From contig DASXEW010000001.1 of the NCBI GenBank assembly GCA_036489885.1, positions 744,001 through 808,000 of the forward strand: a stretch of DNA of 64,000 nt, read 5' to 3'. Positions 34,466 to 44,187 of this stretch are shown piece by piece (position 1 is the stretch's first letter; every line of letters begins with the position of its first letter). The notes below the pieces were generated by a model, which had not been told where the DNA came from, searched no databases, and saw nothing but the letters and a program-made list of their open reading frames with translations. The DNA is from Candidatus Baltobacteraceae bacterium. GTDB lineage: Bacteria > Vulcanimicrobiota > Vulcanimicrobiia > Vulcanimicrobiales > Vulcanimicrobiaceae. The position numbers and the translations under genes were made by a program.

Positions 34466-35562
34466 GAACGCCCGAATCGATGCTGACCGTCACCGACGTG
34501 CGCGTGCGCAAAGTGCTCGTGCCGATGCGCCGGCCGCTCGCCGTAGCGACGGGCGAAGTAAAGGTGGCGCCGCTTGTTCTCGTTGACGTCGCCACGGGCG
34601 ACGGTCCGGCCGGATGCGCGTACGTATTCGTCTATGCGCCCTTTGCGCTCGAACCGGTTGCGAACGTCGTGGCACACTACGGTGAAGTCATTCGCGGGAT
34701 GAAGCTCGCCCCACTCGACATCGAAGCCACATTACAAAGCAAGTTACGTTTGCTCGGACCGCAAGGGATCACGCTGATGGCGCTCGCGGCGGTCGACATG
34801 GCGGTCTGGGATGCGTTGGCGCGCTCGTTCGAACTTCCGCTTGCGACACTCTTAGGCGGGGCACCGCGTCCTATAGCGGCTTACAACAGCAACGGTCTGG
34901 GCATCATCGGGCCGGATCGCGCCGGAGTCGAAGCGCGCGAATTGCTGTCACCCGGATTTCATGCAGTCAAAGTGCGTTTGGGGTATCCGGAAGCCGTTAC
35001 CGATCTCGCCGTCGTTCGCAACGTTCGCGGCGCAATCGGGCGCGACGTCGTGCTCATGGCAGATTACAATCAAGCGCTCTCGACTGCAGAAGCACTGCGG
35101 CGCGGGCGGATGCTCGACGACGAACATATCTTGTGGCTGGAAGAACCCGTGGCGGCCGACGATGCGCGCGGGCATGCGGAAGTCAGGCGCGGCGTGCGGA
35201 CCGGGATTCAAACCGGTGAGAATTGGTGGGGGACGCATCCGATGGCGACGTTCCTCGATCAGTCCGCGTGCGATTATGCCATGCCTGATGCGCAGAAGAT
35301 CGGTGGTGTCACGGGTTGGCTGCGCGCTGCGGCATTAGCAGAAGCGGCCGGCGTGCCGATGTCTTCACATCTCTATCCGGAGATCAGTGCCCACTTACTT
35401 GCGGTAACCCCGACGCGGCATTGGCTCGAGTACGTCGATTGGGCGCAGCCGATTCTGCGCGATGTGATCGAAGTCAAGGACGGAACGATAACCGCTTCGA
35501 GCGATTCAGGTTCCGGGATCGTGTGGAACGAGGACGCGATCCACGAATTCGAGGTCCGATGA
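34462..35562 (+). CDS. Enolase-superfamily enzyme, mandelate racemase-like
   Basis: 366 residues. N-terminal capping domain, then a TIM barrel. Catalytic features of the mandelate racemase group are visible: Lys pair position in GFHAVKVRLGYPE, metal ligands Asp (LMADYNQAL), Glu (LWLEEPVAADD) and Glu (TGENWWG), and the His base in PMSSHLYPEIS. These enzymes abstract the proton next to a carboxylate. Substrate unknown: a sugar acid dehydratase or a racemase are both possible. Start overlaps dapD by ATGA and its stop overlaps the next gene by ATGA, so it is cotranslated with a lysine-pathway gene. Confidence 0.85.
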   Translation: MRTPESMLTVTDVRVRKVLVPMRRPLAVATGEVKVAPLVLVDVATGDGPAGCAYVFVYAPFALEPVANVVAHYGEVIRGMKLAPLDIEATLQSKLRLLGPQGITLMALAAVDMAVWDALARSFELPLATLLGGAPRPIAAYNSNGLGIIGPDRAGVEARELLSPGFHAVKVRLGYPEAVTDLAVVRNVRGAIGRDVVLMADYNQALSTAEALRRGRMLDDEHILWLEEPVAADDARGHAEVRRGVRTGIQTGENWWGTHPMATFLDQSACDYAMPDAQKIGGVTGWLRAAALAEAAGVPMSSHLYPEISAHLLAVTPTRHWLEYVDWAQPILRDVIEVKDGTITASSDSGSGIVWNEDAIHEFEVR

Positions 35563-36701
35563 GCTTGAATCCGCGCGTTACCGGAATCGAAGCCTCGGTC
35601 ATCCGGTCGCTCAACGACCGCAAGAAACCGACGTCGATCGATCTTGGTTTGGGTGAGCCGGCGCTCTTTCCCACCATGGGATACTTCGAGCTTGCGACCC
35701 GATGGGTATCGGAACATGGCTGCCGTTACACGACGAACGCCGGTGATCCGGAATTGCGCAAAGCCGTCGCCGAGTACTATCACTATCCGAAGCTGTCCGG
35801 AGCCGAGAACGTCATCGCGACGCCCGGTTCGCAAGAGGCAGTCTATCTCACGATCAAAGCCCTCCTCGATCCGGCCAACGACGCGTTGATGGTCGTCGAA
35901 CCGGCGTTTCCGTCATACGTGAAGTGCGCGCAAATGGAAGGCATTGCGTTGCAGCGTGTGCAGCTCATTGCAGAGGATCAATTTGCCTTCGATGCCGAGC
36001 GTATCGCGGCAGCGGTGACGCCGCAAACGCGCTTGATCGTGATCTGCTCGCCCTCCAATCCGACGGCACGCGCGATCACGCGCGCCCAAGCGGAGCGTTT
36101 AGCCGAGTTGCTCCTAGCGCGCGGCGGCGATCCGGTCTACGTCTTACACGACGAGATTTACCGTGAGCTGCTCTTCACGCAGGACGCAGGTTGGCTTGCG
36201 CAGGTGTACCCGTATACGATCGTCGTCAACTCGCTTTCGAAGAGTAATGCGCTTACCGGAATGCGCATGGGTTGGGTGCTCGCCCCTAAGGCTTGCGTTC
36301 CGACGATGTTGCGCGCGCATTCGTACATCGTCTCGACCGCAAACACGTTCGCGCAGCGGATGGCGCTCGAGATATTCCGGACGCCGGGCGGTCTTGCGGA
36401 ACACGCCGCGTTTTATCGTGAGCAGCGGGCCGGCGCAATGAGCGCCTTGGATGATGTCGGGCTTCCTTACGCGCCGATCGACGGCTCGTTTTACGCGGCA
36501 GTCCACGTCGGCGACGGCGTCCCGACGCTCGAGTTCGCGCAGCGCTTGATTGAGGACGCCGACGTCGTCGCAATCCCCGGCTCGATCTTCGGCGCAAGCT
36601 TCGAAGGCTGGTTACGCTGCTCGTGGGTGGCTCCGATCGAGCGTGTACGCGAAGGTTTTCAGCGTATCGCGGGTAACGCTAGTATGTTGCGTACGTCTTA
36701 G
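35559..36701 (+). CDS. Class I/II PLP aminotransferase
   Basis: 380 residues from ATG 35559, in ATGA overlap with the previous stop; an earlier in-frame start would run through that gene. Fold-type I landmarks: GEPALFPTMGYF, TPGSQEAVYLTIKALLDP, ICSPSNPTARAIT, HDEIYRELLF and the PLP Lys in NSLSKSNALTGMRMGW. It could be the DapC step (N-succinyl-diaminopimelate aminotransferase) given dapD two genes upstream, but sequence does not exclude other amino donors or substrates. Confidence 0.85.
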   Translation: MSLNPRVTGIEASVIRSLNDRKKPTSIDLGLGEPALFPTMGYFELATRWVSEHGCRYTTNAGDPELRKAVAEYYHYPKLSGAENVIATPGSQEAVYLTIKALLDPANDALMVVEPAFPSYVKCAQMEGIALQRVQLIAEDQFAFDAERIAAAVTPQTRLIVICSPSNPTARAITRAQAERLAELLLARGGDPVYVLHDEIYRELLFTQDAGWLAQVYPYTIVVNSLSKSNALTGMRMGWVLAPKACVPTMLRAHSYIVSTANTFAQRMALEIFRTPGGLAEHAAFYREQRAGAMSALDDVGLPYAPIDGSFYAAVHVGDGVPTLEFAQRLIEDADVVAIPGSIFGASFEGWLRCSWVAPIERVREGFQRIAGNASMLRTS

Positions 36702-36712
36702 GAGGTTGCCCG

Positions 36713-37522
36713 ATGCAACTGACCGATTCCCAGGTCGCCCAATTCGACCGTGACGGGTTCATCCGCTTCGATCGTCTTTTTAGTGACGATGAAGTAGCGC
36801 TTCTCAAGTCGGAGATCAACCGCGTCTCGACCGCGCAATCTGATGCGATCATTCGCGAGCGAACCGGCTCGGTACGAACCGTTTACCGTGCACATGAGTC
36901 CGATGGGCCGACGGCATCACCCGCCTTTGGGCGCTTGGCACGTACGCCGCGTTTCCTGCGACCGGCGCAACAAGTCTTGCACGATGACAAGCTTTACGTC
37001 TATCACTGCAAGAGCAACATCAAGACTGCAATCGACGGTACGGTCTGGCTCTGGCATCAAGATTACGGATATTGGCAGCATGATGGCGTGCCGACGTCTC
37101 AGATGGCGACGTTCCTCGTGATGCTCGATGAGGCCACGGAATTCAGCGGATGTCTCTACTTCGTTCCGGGTAGTCACAAAGGTGACACTCTTCCCGCTTA
37201 CAAGGACGAGCTCACAACGTCGTATCCGCAGTGGGCGATCGAGAAGCAATCGATGATCGATCTGCTCCGCAAAGGTCCGCGTCCGGCCGCGATTACGGGC
37301 GGACCCGGTACTGCGGTCTTGTTCCATTGCAAGATGGTGCACGGTTCGGGACACAACCTCGCACCGAACGATCGCTGGCATCACTATATCGCGTACAACA
37401 CGGTCGCGAACAAGCCGAATCCGATTCCGGCGAATCCGCGCCCCGATTATGTCGTGTCGCGTAACTACAAGCCGCTCGAGCTGCTCTCGAACGACGATCT
37501 GCGAGAAGCCGTTCCGGTTTAA
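36713..37522 (+). CDS. Phytanoyl-CoA dioxygenase (PhyH) family Fe(II)/2-oxoglutarate enzyme
   Basis: 269 residues. The iron facial triad is His115 and Asp117 (WLWHQDYGYW) with distal His210 (CKMVHGSGHN), and Arg221 in NDRWHHYIAYN is placed to hold 2-oxoglutarate. The WHQDYGYWQHDGVP segment resembles that of ectoine hydroxylase more than human PhyH, but the substrate is not clear. AGGAGG lies 7 nt before ATG 36713. It ends the dapD cluster. Confidence 0.85.
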   Translation: MQLTDSQVAQFDRDGFIRFDRLFSDDEVALLKSEINRVSTAQSDAIIRERTGSVRTVYRAHESDGPTASPAFGRLARTPRFLRPAQQVLHDDKLYVYHCKSNIKTAIDGTVWLWHQDYGYWQHDGVPTSQMATFLVMLDEATEFSGCLYFVPGSHKGDTLPAYKDELTTSYPQWAIEKQSMIDLLRKGPRPAAITGGPGTAVLFHCKMVHGSGHNLAPNDRWHHYIAYNTVANKPNPIPANPRPDYVVSRNYKPLELLSNDDLREAVPV

Positions 37523-37533
37523 CTACCTGGTGC

Positions 37534-37553
37534 GAGCGTAGCGGCGTACGCTC
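37534..37553. terminator. Hairpin between convergent genes, possible bidirectional terminator
   Basis: GAGCGTA, a 6-nt loop and TACGCTC form a 7-bp stem in the 44-bp gap between the PhyH gene and panB. No strong T run follows on either strand, so it may act with Rho or only as an RNA end stabiliser. Confidence 0.4.
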
Positions 37554-37566
37554 TGGACGACACGAC

Positions 37567-38442
37567 TCAGCCTTTCAAAACTTGCTTGCGGCGCTCGATC
37601 ATGCCGAGAAATTTTTCGAGCTCGGCCGGATTCACGGAATAGCTGTGCTCGTCATCAGGAAACGTGCCGGCCTTAACCTCGGAAACATACTGCTTGATGC
37701 CCGAGACGGCGACTTCGGTCAGGTTGGTGAAACGCTTCGTGAATTTCGGTTTGAAATCGGTGAAGACGCCGAGCAGATCGTAGCAGAGGAGAATCTGCCC
37801 GTCTGTGCCCACGCCGGCGCCGATTCCGATCGTTGGGATCTCGAGCTCTTTCGAAATCGCGGCGGCGATCGGCGCCGGCACGGCTTCGAATTCGAGCATG
37901 AAACAGCCGGCTTCTTGAATTGCAAGCGCGTCCTCGAGAATCTTGAACGCATCGACGGCAGTCCGGCCCTGTACGCGGAAGCCGCCGAACATCGCGACGG
38001 TGTGCGGCGTGAGGCCGATGTGCGACGCGGTCGGAATCCCGGAATCAACCAGAGCTTTCAGGATGTGGGCTTGACTCTTGCCGCCCTGCGGCTTAACCGC
38101 ATCGCAGCCGGCGTCTTGCATGAAGCGCGTCGCATTTTGCAGCGCGCGGTCGACGGTGTTGTAGCTTTGATACGGCATGCAGCCGAGCACGAACGTGTTT
38201 GGCGCGCCGCGGCGAACCGCCAGCGAGTGCAGGACCATCATGTCCATCGTGGCCGGGATCGTATTCGGATGTCCGTGCGCAACCATCGCCAGGCTGTCGC
38301 CGACTACCGCAACGTCGACGCCGGCCATCTCGGCCCAGCGTGCCGACGTGTAGTCGGGAACCGACATATAGACGAGCTTCTCGCCGGTTTGCTTTGAGTC
38401 GCGAATCTCGGTGATCGTGCGCTTCTTGCGTTCGTCCGCCAT
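37567..38442 (-). CDS. panB: PanB-family ketopantoate hydroxymethyltransferase homologue with altered metal ligands
   Basis: 291 residues, full PanB barrel with VGDSLAMVAHGHPNTIPATMD, AHILKALVDSGIPTASHIGLTPHTV, FGGFRVQGR and IPTIGIGAGVGTDGQIL. Compared with E. coli PanB the Mg ligands read Asp45 = Asp49 (kept), Asp84 = Cys88 (LGCMPYQSY), Glu114 = Gln119 (VKPQGGKS). The base Glu181 equals Glu186 (kept). Loss of two of three metal ligands argues for a different chemistry or metal. Its start overlaps the aldehyde dehydrogenase stop (TGATG), so the two are one unit. Confidence 0.78.
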   Translation of the reverse strand: MADERKKRTITEIRDSKQTGEKLVYMSVPDYTSARWAEMAGVDVAVVGDSLAMVAHGHPNTIPATMDMMVLHSLAVRRGAPNTFVLGCMPYQSYNTVDRALQNATRFMQDAGCDAVKPQGGKSQAHILKALVDSGIPTASHIGLTPHTVAMFGGFRVQGRTAVDAFKILEDALAIQEAGCFMLEFEAVPAPIAAAISKELEIPTIGIGAGVGTDGQILLCYDLLGVFTDFKPKFTKRFTNLTEVAVSGIKQYVSEVKAGTFPDDEHSYSVNPAELEKFLGMIERRKQVLKG

Positions 38443-39833
38443 CAGGTGCGTGCCGGGCCGATCCAGACGGTTTGAATGTTCGTGAACTCGTGCGTTCCGA
38501 AGGCGGAGAGCTCGCGGCCATATCCACTGCGCTTGACGCCGCCGAACGGAAGGCGCGTGTCGCTCGCAGTCATGCCGTTGATGAAGACGCCACCGGTTTC
38601 CATGTCGCCGGCGAGCTTTGTCGCGCGCTCGATGTCGGTAGTCCAGAGATTTCCGCCCAAACCGAAATCGGAATCATTGGCAAGCGCGATAGCCTCGCGC
38701 GCATCTACCGCGCGTATAACAGCCGCAGCCGGGCCGAACGTCTCTTGTTCAAACATCGGCATCCCGGGTGCGACGTCGGAGACGATCGTCGGCTCGAGAA
38801 AATAACCCTTGCGCGCCGGTTTCTTGCCGCCGGTTGCGATCCTTGCGCCCCTGGCTGCCGTGCTTTCGATCTGCTCGTACAACGCGTCGCGCAGATCGGC
38901 GCGCGCCATCGGCCCAAGTTTATTGGCGCGATCGCTCGGGTCACCGAATGTCAGCGCCTTGGCTTGCGCCACGAACCGCTCGAGAAACGCATCGTAGACT
39001 GAGGCTTCGACGATGAAACGCTTGGCGGCGATGCAGCTCTGTCCGGTATTTTGAAAACGCGCACGCACCGCGAACTGCGCGGCGAGATCGAGATCCGCGT
39101 CGCCGAGCACGATGAAGGGATCGCTTCCACCCAGCTCCAGGACGCACTTCTTGAGATTTTTTCCCGCCGCAGCAGCCACGGTCGAACCAGTTGCATCGCT
39201 ACCCGTCAACGTTACGGCTGCGATGCGTTTGTCGTCGATCAGCTTCGTCACCTCGCTGCCGGGGACGATGATCGCGGTGACGACGTTCGGGAACCCGGCG
39301 TCGGCGAAGAGTTTTTCGATCGCAACCGCGCAGCCTGTCACGTTGCTCGCGTGTTTGAGGACGGTCGTGTTTCCGGCCATGATCGCTGCCGCGCCGAAGC
39401 GAAAAACTTGCCAAAATGGAAAGTTCCACGGCATGACGGCGAGGATGACGCCCAGCGGACGAAATGCGACATAGCTTTCGGTCGCGTTCGAGCCGTGCGG
39501 TTGGTCGCGCAAATATTCTTCGGCGTGATCGGCGAAGTAGTCGCACGCACCGGCGCACTTGTCGATCTCGGCTTCCGCCTCGGCGATGGGCTTGCCCATC
39601 TCGCGCGTGATCAGCGCAGCGTATTCGGGTTTGCGTGCGCGGAGCACCTCGCCGGCTCTGTGCATGGCCACGGAGCGTTCCGCGAAGCGCGTCGTGCGCC
39701 AAGCGCGGTATCCGGTCGATGCACGCTCGAGCGCCGCATCGATGCGCCCCGCCGAAAACGGCTCAAACCGTTCGAGAGGTTGCTCGGTGCTCGGATCAAC
39801 GGTGACGATTGGATTCAGTGTTTGCGTGCTCAT
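38442..39833 (-). CDS. NAD(P)-dependent aldehyde dehydrogenase, succinate-semialdehyde type
   Basis: 463 residues from ATG 39833 (AAAGGAG upstream; an earlier frame start at 39851 is less likely). Catalytic Cys in [14 protein letters not shown], Glu in [14 protein letters not shown], Rossmann [13 protein letters not shown], and [13 protein letters not shown]. The short length (about 460) and these motifs match the Sad/GabD short group. The aldehyde may be supplied by a neighbour in the ftcD/M16/ALDH/PanB run, but the link is not clear. Confidence 0.88.
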   Translation of the reverse strand: MSTQTLNPIVTVDPSTEQPLERFEPFSAGRIDAALERASTGYRAWRTTRFAERSVAMHRAGEVLRARKPEYAALITREMGKPIAEAEAEIDKCAGACDYFADHAEEYLRDQPHGSNATESYVAFRPLGVILAVMPWNFPFWQVFRFGAAAIMAGNTTVLKHASNVTGCAVAIEKLFADAGFPNVVTAIIVPGSEVTKLIDDKRIAAVTLTGSDATGSTVAAAAGKNLKKCVLELGGSDPFIVLGDADLDLAAQFAVRARFQNTGQSCIAAKRFIVEASVYDAFLERFVAQAKALTFGDPSDRANKLGPMARADLRDALYEQIESTAARGARIATGGKKPARKGYFLEPTIVSDVAPGMPMFEQETFGPAAAVIRAVDAREAIALANDSDFGLGGNLWTTDIERATKLAGDMETGGVFINGMTASDTRLPFGGVKRSGYGRELSAFGTHEFTNIQTVWIGPART

Positions 39834-39857
39834 GGAGCTCCTTTCTTCCAAGGAGTC

Positions 39858-42563
39858 TTACCGCACGGTGGGGCCTTCGTACACTTCCACCATGTGGGTG
39901 GGATGAAAATACGTGCGAGCCACGCGTTGAATCGCATCGGCGCCGATCGAGGCGTATCGTTGCGAGAGCGTGGCGTAGTAGTTGAGCGGGAGATCGTTCT
40001 GAACGATGTTGAGTAGGTCGCCGACCAACGTCCCCTTGTCCTGTTCGGCGATCACGGTTTCCCCGATGATGCGGCTGCGCGCGCGCTCGAGCTCGCTTTC
40101 CGCTACGGGTTCGTCTTGCATTCGTCGCATTTCGCCTTTGACGAGATTAACCGCACGATTGACGTTTTGCGGCGAGGCGCGCAAGCCGATTTCGAAGATC
40201 CCGCGGTCAACGCCCGCGTCGAGCGCCGAATAGACCGTATATGCCAGTCCGCGGCGCATCCGGACTTCCTTGAAGAGCCGTGAATCAAAGGAGTTGCCGC
40301 CGAAGATTTGATCGAGCAGCGAAAACGCGTCGAAGTCCGACGAGCTGCGTGAGATTCCCGGTTCGCCCATACGAACGGCGACGTCGTTCGATTGGGTCGG
40401 AACGTCAATCGCCCCGCCTTTCGGTTGCGGAAGCGGCGGAAGCGAGAGATCGACGGGCGATCCCGTGGCTTTCCAATCTCCGAGTGCTGCCGCTACCGCG
40501 TCCCGAACGTCGCTCGCTTTCACGTCTCCGACGACGACGAGCACGGTGTTTTCGGGACGGAGCAATCGCGAAGCAAAAGTCCGCAAATCGGGAAGCGTTA
40601 TTGCATTCAGCGAAGCCGCCGTCGGCTCGCGCAGCTGCGGGTCGTCGGGCGGAAGAAGTGCGGCTTCGAAGGCGCGAGCCGCCCGGAATTGCGGATCGAA
40701 ATCGCGGCGTTCGACTTGCGCGCGAATCGAATCGCGCACGAGGCTAAAGAACTCGGGCGGTAACGCCGGTTCCTTGAGATCGTCCGCGATCAGGCCGAGC
40801 AGCTGCGGAAAATCGCGGGCGAGTCCGCGGGCCCCAAAACTTCCACCGTAACTGACGTCGGCGGCGAGATTGTCTGCGATCGAGCGTTGCGCGTCGAAAT
40901 CGTAACGCACGGAGCCGTACGCCATCATCGACGTCAGCATCACACTCATGCCTTCTTGTCCGGGCGGATCGCTACGCGGTGAATTCCGGACGCTACCCGC
41001 AATTGAGACTGTGGGATTGTCGCGAGCTTCCTGGACTAGAAGCTTGAGGCCGTTGGGAAGCGTATACGCCACGGGTTGTACGTGCGAGGCAAGAGGGGCC
41101 GTCGTAGCGAGCATCGCGCGGATCCAAGGAGCCTCGACGATTTTCCCGGTCGGAACACGTCCACTGAACGAATCGTTGATCGCGGTTGCGCTGGGATTGA
41201 TCGGTCGCGGTTGGGCTGAACCCGGTTTCTCCATCTGCGGGCGGACATACGCCACGACCGTTGGTCTTGCGAACATCGTTCGCGCGGCTTCTTGAATCTG
41301 TGCGCGTGTTTCGTTTGCGATGTCAATGTTGTCGTGATTCGGGTAGCTTCCGTGCTCGACGCCGAACGAGTTTCCGACCAGGTCGCCGAGCCCCGTGAGC
41401 GAGTCCGCATCATAGACGTCTTGCACGATCGCTGCGCGCTTGGCCGCATCAATGAGATCCTGCGGAAAATTCTCTACGAACGTCTGCCTGAAGGCGCTCT
41501 CCCACGCGATCCGGGCTTCACTCGGAGTTCTTCCCGGCGCGAGCGTGATCAGCAGATGAAACATGCTGCCCCGCATCGTGAGAACCGGCGTCGCCGAATA
41601 CTGAAGTGCGATCTGGTTATTCACGAGCGCGGAGCGAATCGGCGAGCGCGCATCTTCGCAGGCAAGCGCGATCAGGATCGGAGCGATGACCTTGCGGTCG
41701 GTTTGACCCGGGATCGCGTATGCAAAATCAACCGTTCCGAACGGAACATCAGCCGTTTGCGTGATCGATTCGCCGGCATGCACCACCGGCGGCGCCGTAA
41801 ATGCTTTGGGGACCGCGCGTCGCGGAATTCGACCGAAGTCCCCTTCCGCCATTGCAAATGCCTCGGCGGGTTTGATGTCTCCCGTCAATACGAGGACGGC
41901 GTTGTTCGGTGCATACCAACGCTGATAATACTTGCGCAAATCGGCGGCCGTCGAACGTACGATGTCCTCGCGGTTGCCGAGCGCACCACGTCCGAGCGGA
42001 TCGTTCGCGCCGTAGGCCGCACGGTTGACGCTCATCACCATCTTGCCGACCGGATCGGAATAATCCGCGGCATATTCTTGCAGTACCGCCCCCTTTTCGA
42101 GCTTCCAGAGGCTCTCCGAGAGCGAGAGATGCTGCATTCGATCGGCCTCGATGCGCATCCACAGGTCGAGACGATCGCGCGGCACCACCGCATAGAGATG
42201 CGTTACGTCCGTATTCGTCTCGGCGTTGACTTGAGCGCCCATGCGCGAGATTACGTCGTCGAGTCCGGCGTCTGAGAGCGACGGCGTTCCGCGAAACATC
42301 ATGTGTTCGAGGCCGTGCGCGAGTCCGGTTTTGCCCGGCGTCTCTTCATTCGCGCCGAAGCCATAGTAGAGCGCGACCTCGACGACAGGAACAGCGTGCG
42401 ATTCCGCAACGACGACTTTCAAGCCGTTCGCGAGGACTTTCGAAGTCACGGCTCGCGGCGGAAACTCGTTTGGATTCGGCACCGCTGCATTTACGCTGCC
42501 GGACGGCAGCTGGAGCGAAACGATTGCAACGAAGGCGAAGATGAGAAGTAAGCGGCGGATCAA
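39858..42563 (-). CDS. M16-family zinc metallopeptidase, two-domain, exported
   Basis: 901 residues, TTG start, signal peptide IRRLLLIFAFVAIVSLQLPSGSVNA. Inverted zinc motif HxxEH at His83-Glu86-His87 (LAHGLEHMMF), with the third-ligand region in GAVLQEYAADYSDP. A second M16 half begins near 495 (VAYTLPNGLKLLVQEARDNP) and lacks HxxEH (PGQEGMSVM), as in pitrilysin-type enzymes where that half only clamps substrate. Likely periplasmic degradation of peptides. In line with ftcD upstream and ALDH downstream. Confidence 0.88.
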   Translation of the reverse strand: MIRRLLLIFAFVAIVSLQLPSGSVNAAVPNPNEFPPRAVTSKVLANGLKVVVAESHAVPVVEVALYYGFGANEETPGKTGLAHGLEHMMFRGTPSLSDAGLDDVISRMGAQVNAETNTDVTHLYAVVPRDRLDLWMRIEADRMQHLSLSESLWKLEKGAVLQEYAADYSDPVGKMVMSVNRAAYGANDPLGRGALGNREDIVRSTAADLRKYYQRWYAPNNAVLVLTGDIKPAEAFAMAEGDFGRIPRRAVPKAFTAPPVVHAGESITQTADVPFGTVDFAYAIPGQTDRKVIAPILIALACEDARSPIRSALVNNQIALQYSATPVLTMRGSMFHLLITLAPGRTPSEARIAWESAFRQTFVENFPQDLIDAAKRAAIVQDVYDADSLTGLGDLVGNSFGVEHGSYPNHDNIDIANETRAQIQEAARTMFARPTVVAYVRPQMEKPGSAQPRPINPSATAINDSFSGRVPTGKIVEAPWIRAMLATTAPLASHVQPVAYTLPNGLKLLVQEARDNPTVSIAGSVRNSPRSDPPGQEGMSVMLTSMMAYGSVRYDFDAQRSIADNLAADVSYGGSFGARGLARDFPQLLGLIADDLKEPALPPEFFSLVRDSIRAQVERRDFDPQFRAARAFEAALLPPDDPQLREPTAASLNAITLPDLRTFASRLLRPENTVLVVVGDVKASDVRDAVAAALGDWKATGSPVDLSLPPLPQPKGGAIDVPTQSNDVAVRMGEPGISRSSSDFDAFSLLDQIFGGNSFDSRLFKEVRMRRGLAYTVYSALDAGVDRGIFEIGLRASPQNVNRAVNLVKGEMRRMQDEPVAESELERARSRIIGETVIAEQDKGTLVGDLLNIVQNDLPLNYYATLSQRYASIGADAIQRVARTYFHPTHMVEVYEGPTVR

Positions 42564-42586
42564 GACGACAGCCGTTTCGAGTTGGG

Positions 42587-43411
42587 CTACAGCCTTGCCT
42601 CGTCGTGCGCATAGTAAGCTGCGGTCGCTTGCAATGCTTTACGAGGCACGAGACCGATCAGCTCGGTGCGGACAATCTCGATTCCGGATTCCGCGCCGAG
42701 CGCGCGCACCAGCTCGACCACGCGATAGAGCGGCGTCGCCTCGGGGTCGGTTATGTTAAACGAGACCTGAACGACGCCGGGTGCGCGCGCGAGACCAAGG
42801 GCGCGCAACGTGGTGAGACCTCCATCGCGTTCTCGCAGCATCCGGGCGATCGTTCGCGCGAGCTCGACGTCCCCGGTGGCGAGCTCGACGTTGAACGCAA
42901 CCAAGAAGTCGCGCGCGCCGACGGCGATCGCCCCGGCGGATTCATGTGTTCGCTCGCCCACGTCGAGCGGGATGCCGCCCCGGCGGACTTCCGGCAGCGT
43001 GCGGCCCCCCTGGATAGTAGCTGCGCCGTCGTAGTAATAGGAAGGGACGCGATGGCGCTGCCAAATCTCAGCCGCGGCCCGGTGCGCGAGCGTACCGGCG
43101 TCCGCGAGCGTCGCGCCGCGCAGAGCGATAAATGGAAGAACGTCGAGCGCACCGATGCGCGGATGGACGCCTTGGTGAGCTCGTAAGTCGATCCGCTCGG
43201 CGGCGGCGCCGGCGAGGGCCACACTCGCGGCCACAACCTCATCTGCGCTTCCGACCGCCGTAATCACGCTGCGATGATGGACGCTGTCGGTGGTGCGATC
43301 GATTACTCGCGCGCCGCTCCTCGCAATGGCGTCGACGCAGGCATCGACGATCGACGCATCGCGCCCTTCGGAGATATTCGGAACGATCTCGAAAAGCGGG
43401 AGCCCGTTCAC
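42587..43411 (-). CDS. ftcD: Glutamate formimidoyltransferase
   Basis: 274 residues from GTG 43411, the N-terminal transferase module of FTCD without the cyclodeaminase half. [11 protein letters not shown] at the start and catalytic His in [19 protein letters not shown], then [14 protein letters not shown] and [22 protein letters not shown] are family markers. It transfers a formimino group from formimidoylglutamate to tetrahydrofolate in histidine breakdown. No hut genes are near. The SDR gene begins 20 bp away on the other strand, leaving almost no promoter space. Confidence 0.87.
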   Translation of the reverse strand: MNGLPLFEIVPNISEGRDASIVDACVDAIARSGARVIDRTTDSVHHRSVITAVGSADEVVAASVALAGAAAERIDLRAHQGVHPRIGALDVLPFIALRGATLADAGTLAHRAAAEIWQRHRVPSYYYDGAATIQGGRTLPEVRRGGIPLDVGERTHESAGAIAVGARDFLVAFNVELATGDVELARTIARMLRERDGGLTTLRALGLARAPGVVQVSFNITDPEATPLYRVVELVRALGAESGIEIVRTELIGLVPRKALQATAAYYAHDEARL

Positions 43412-43431
43412 TGCGAGCGCAACGACGCCGC

Positions 43432-44187
43432 ATGGAAAAAGTTGCTCTCGTTACCGGCGCCGGCAGCGGCATCGGACGCGCCAGCGCAATCGCGCTCGCG
43501 GAAGCCGGCTTCACCACGGTGTTGCTTGGCCGCAAAAGCGAAACGCTGGATGAAACTGCGGCAAAATCTCCAAGCGGGAAGACGCTCGCGATCGCAGCCG
43601 ACGTCGGCAAAGAATCCGACGTGACGGCAGCGTTCGATAAGGTACGTGCAAAGTTTGGCCGCCTCGATGTGCTCTTCAACAATGCCGGCGCATTCGGCCC
43701 GACGGTCCCTTTCGAGGAGCTTGGAAAAGATGATTGGGACGCGGTCGTGGCCGTCAATCTCACGGGTGCATTTCTGTGTGCGCGCGCTGCGTACCGCATC
43801 ATGAAAGAGCAAACGCCGCAGGGTGGCCGCATCATCAACAACGGCTCGATCGCCGCATACGCGCCGCGTCCGCACACCGCGCCCTACGCGGCGACGAAGC
43901 ACGGCATCAGCGGATTGACCAAACTGATATCGCTCGAGGGACGCAAGTACGATATCGCGTGCGGGCAAATCGACATCGGCAACGCGACGACGGATATGAT
44001 CAGCAACATTACGACACGTCGTTCGGCCGGGATGCTGCAAGCCGATGGTTCGCGTGTCATGGAACCGCAGATGGACGTCGCGCACACGGCGAGCGCCGTC
44101 GTCTACATGGCGCAGCTTCCGCTCGATACGAACGTTCAATTTCTCACGATCATGGCGACCAAGATGCCGTATCTCGGGCGCGGTTAG
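43432..44187 (+). CDS. Short-chain dehydrogenase/reductase
   Basis: 251 residues. NAD(P) motif [24 protein letters not shown] at [11 protein letters not shown], catalytic Ser/Tyr/Lys in [23 protein letters not shown]. No substrate assignment is possible. It lacks a visible ribosome site at ATG 43432. Its stop overlaps the radA stop on the other strand in TTAG (44184-44187). Confidence 0.88.
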   Translation: MEKVALVTGAGSGIGRASAIALAEAGFTTVLLGRKSETLDETAAKSPSGKTLAIAADVGKESDVTAAFDKVRAKFGRLDVLFNNAGAFGPTVPFEELGKDDWDAVVAVNLTGAFLCARAAYRIMKEQTPQGGRIINNGSIAAYAPRPHTAPYAATKHGISGLTKLISLEGRKYDIACGQIDIGNATTDMISNITTRRSAGMLQADGSRVMEPQMDVAHTASAVVYMAQLPLDTNVQFLTIMATKMPYLGRG

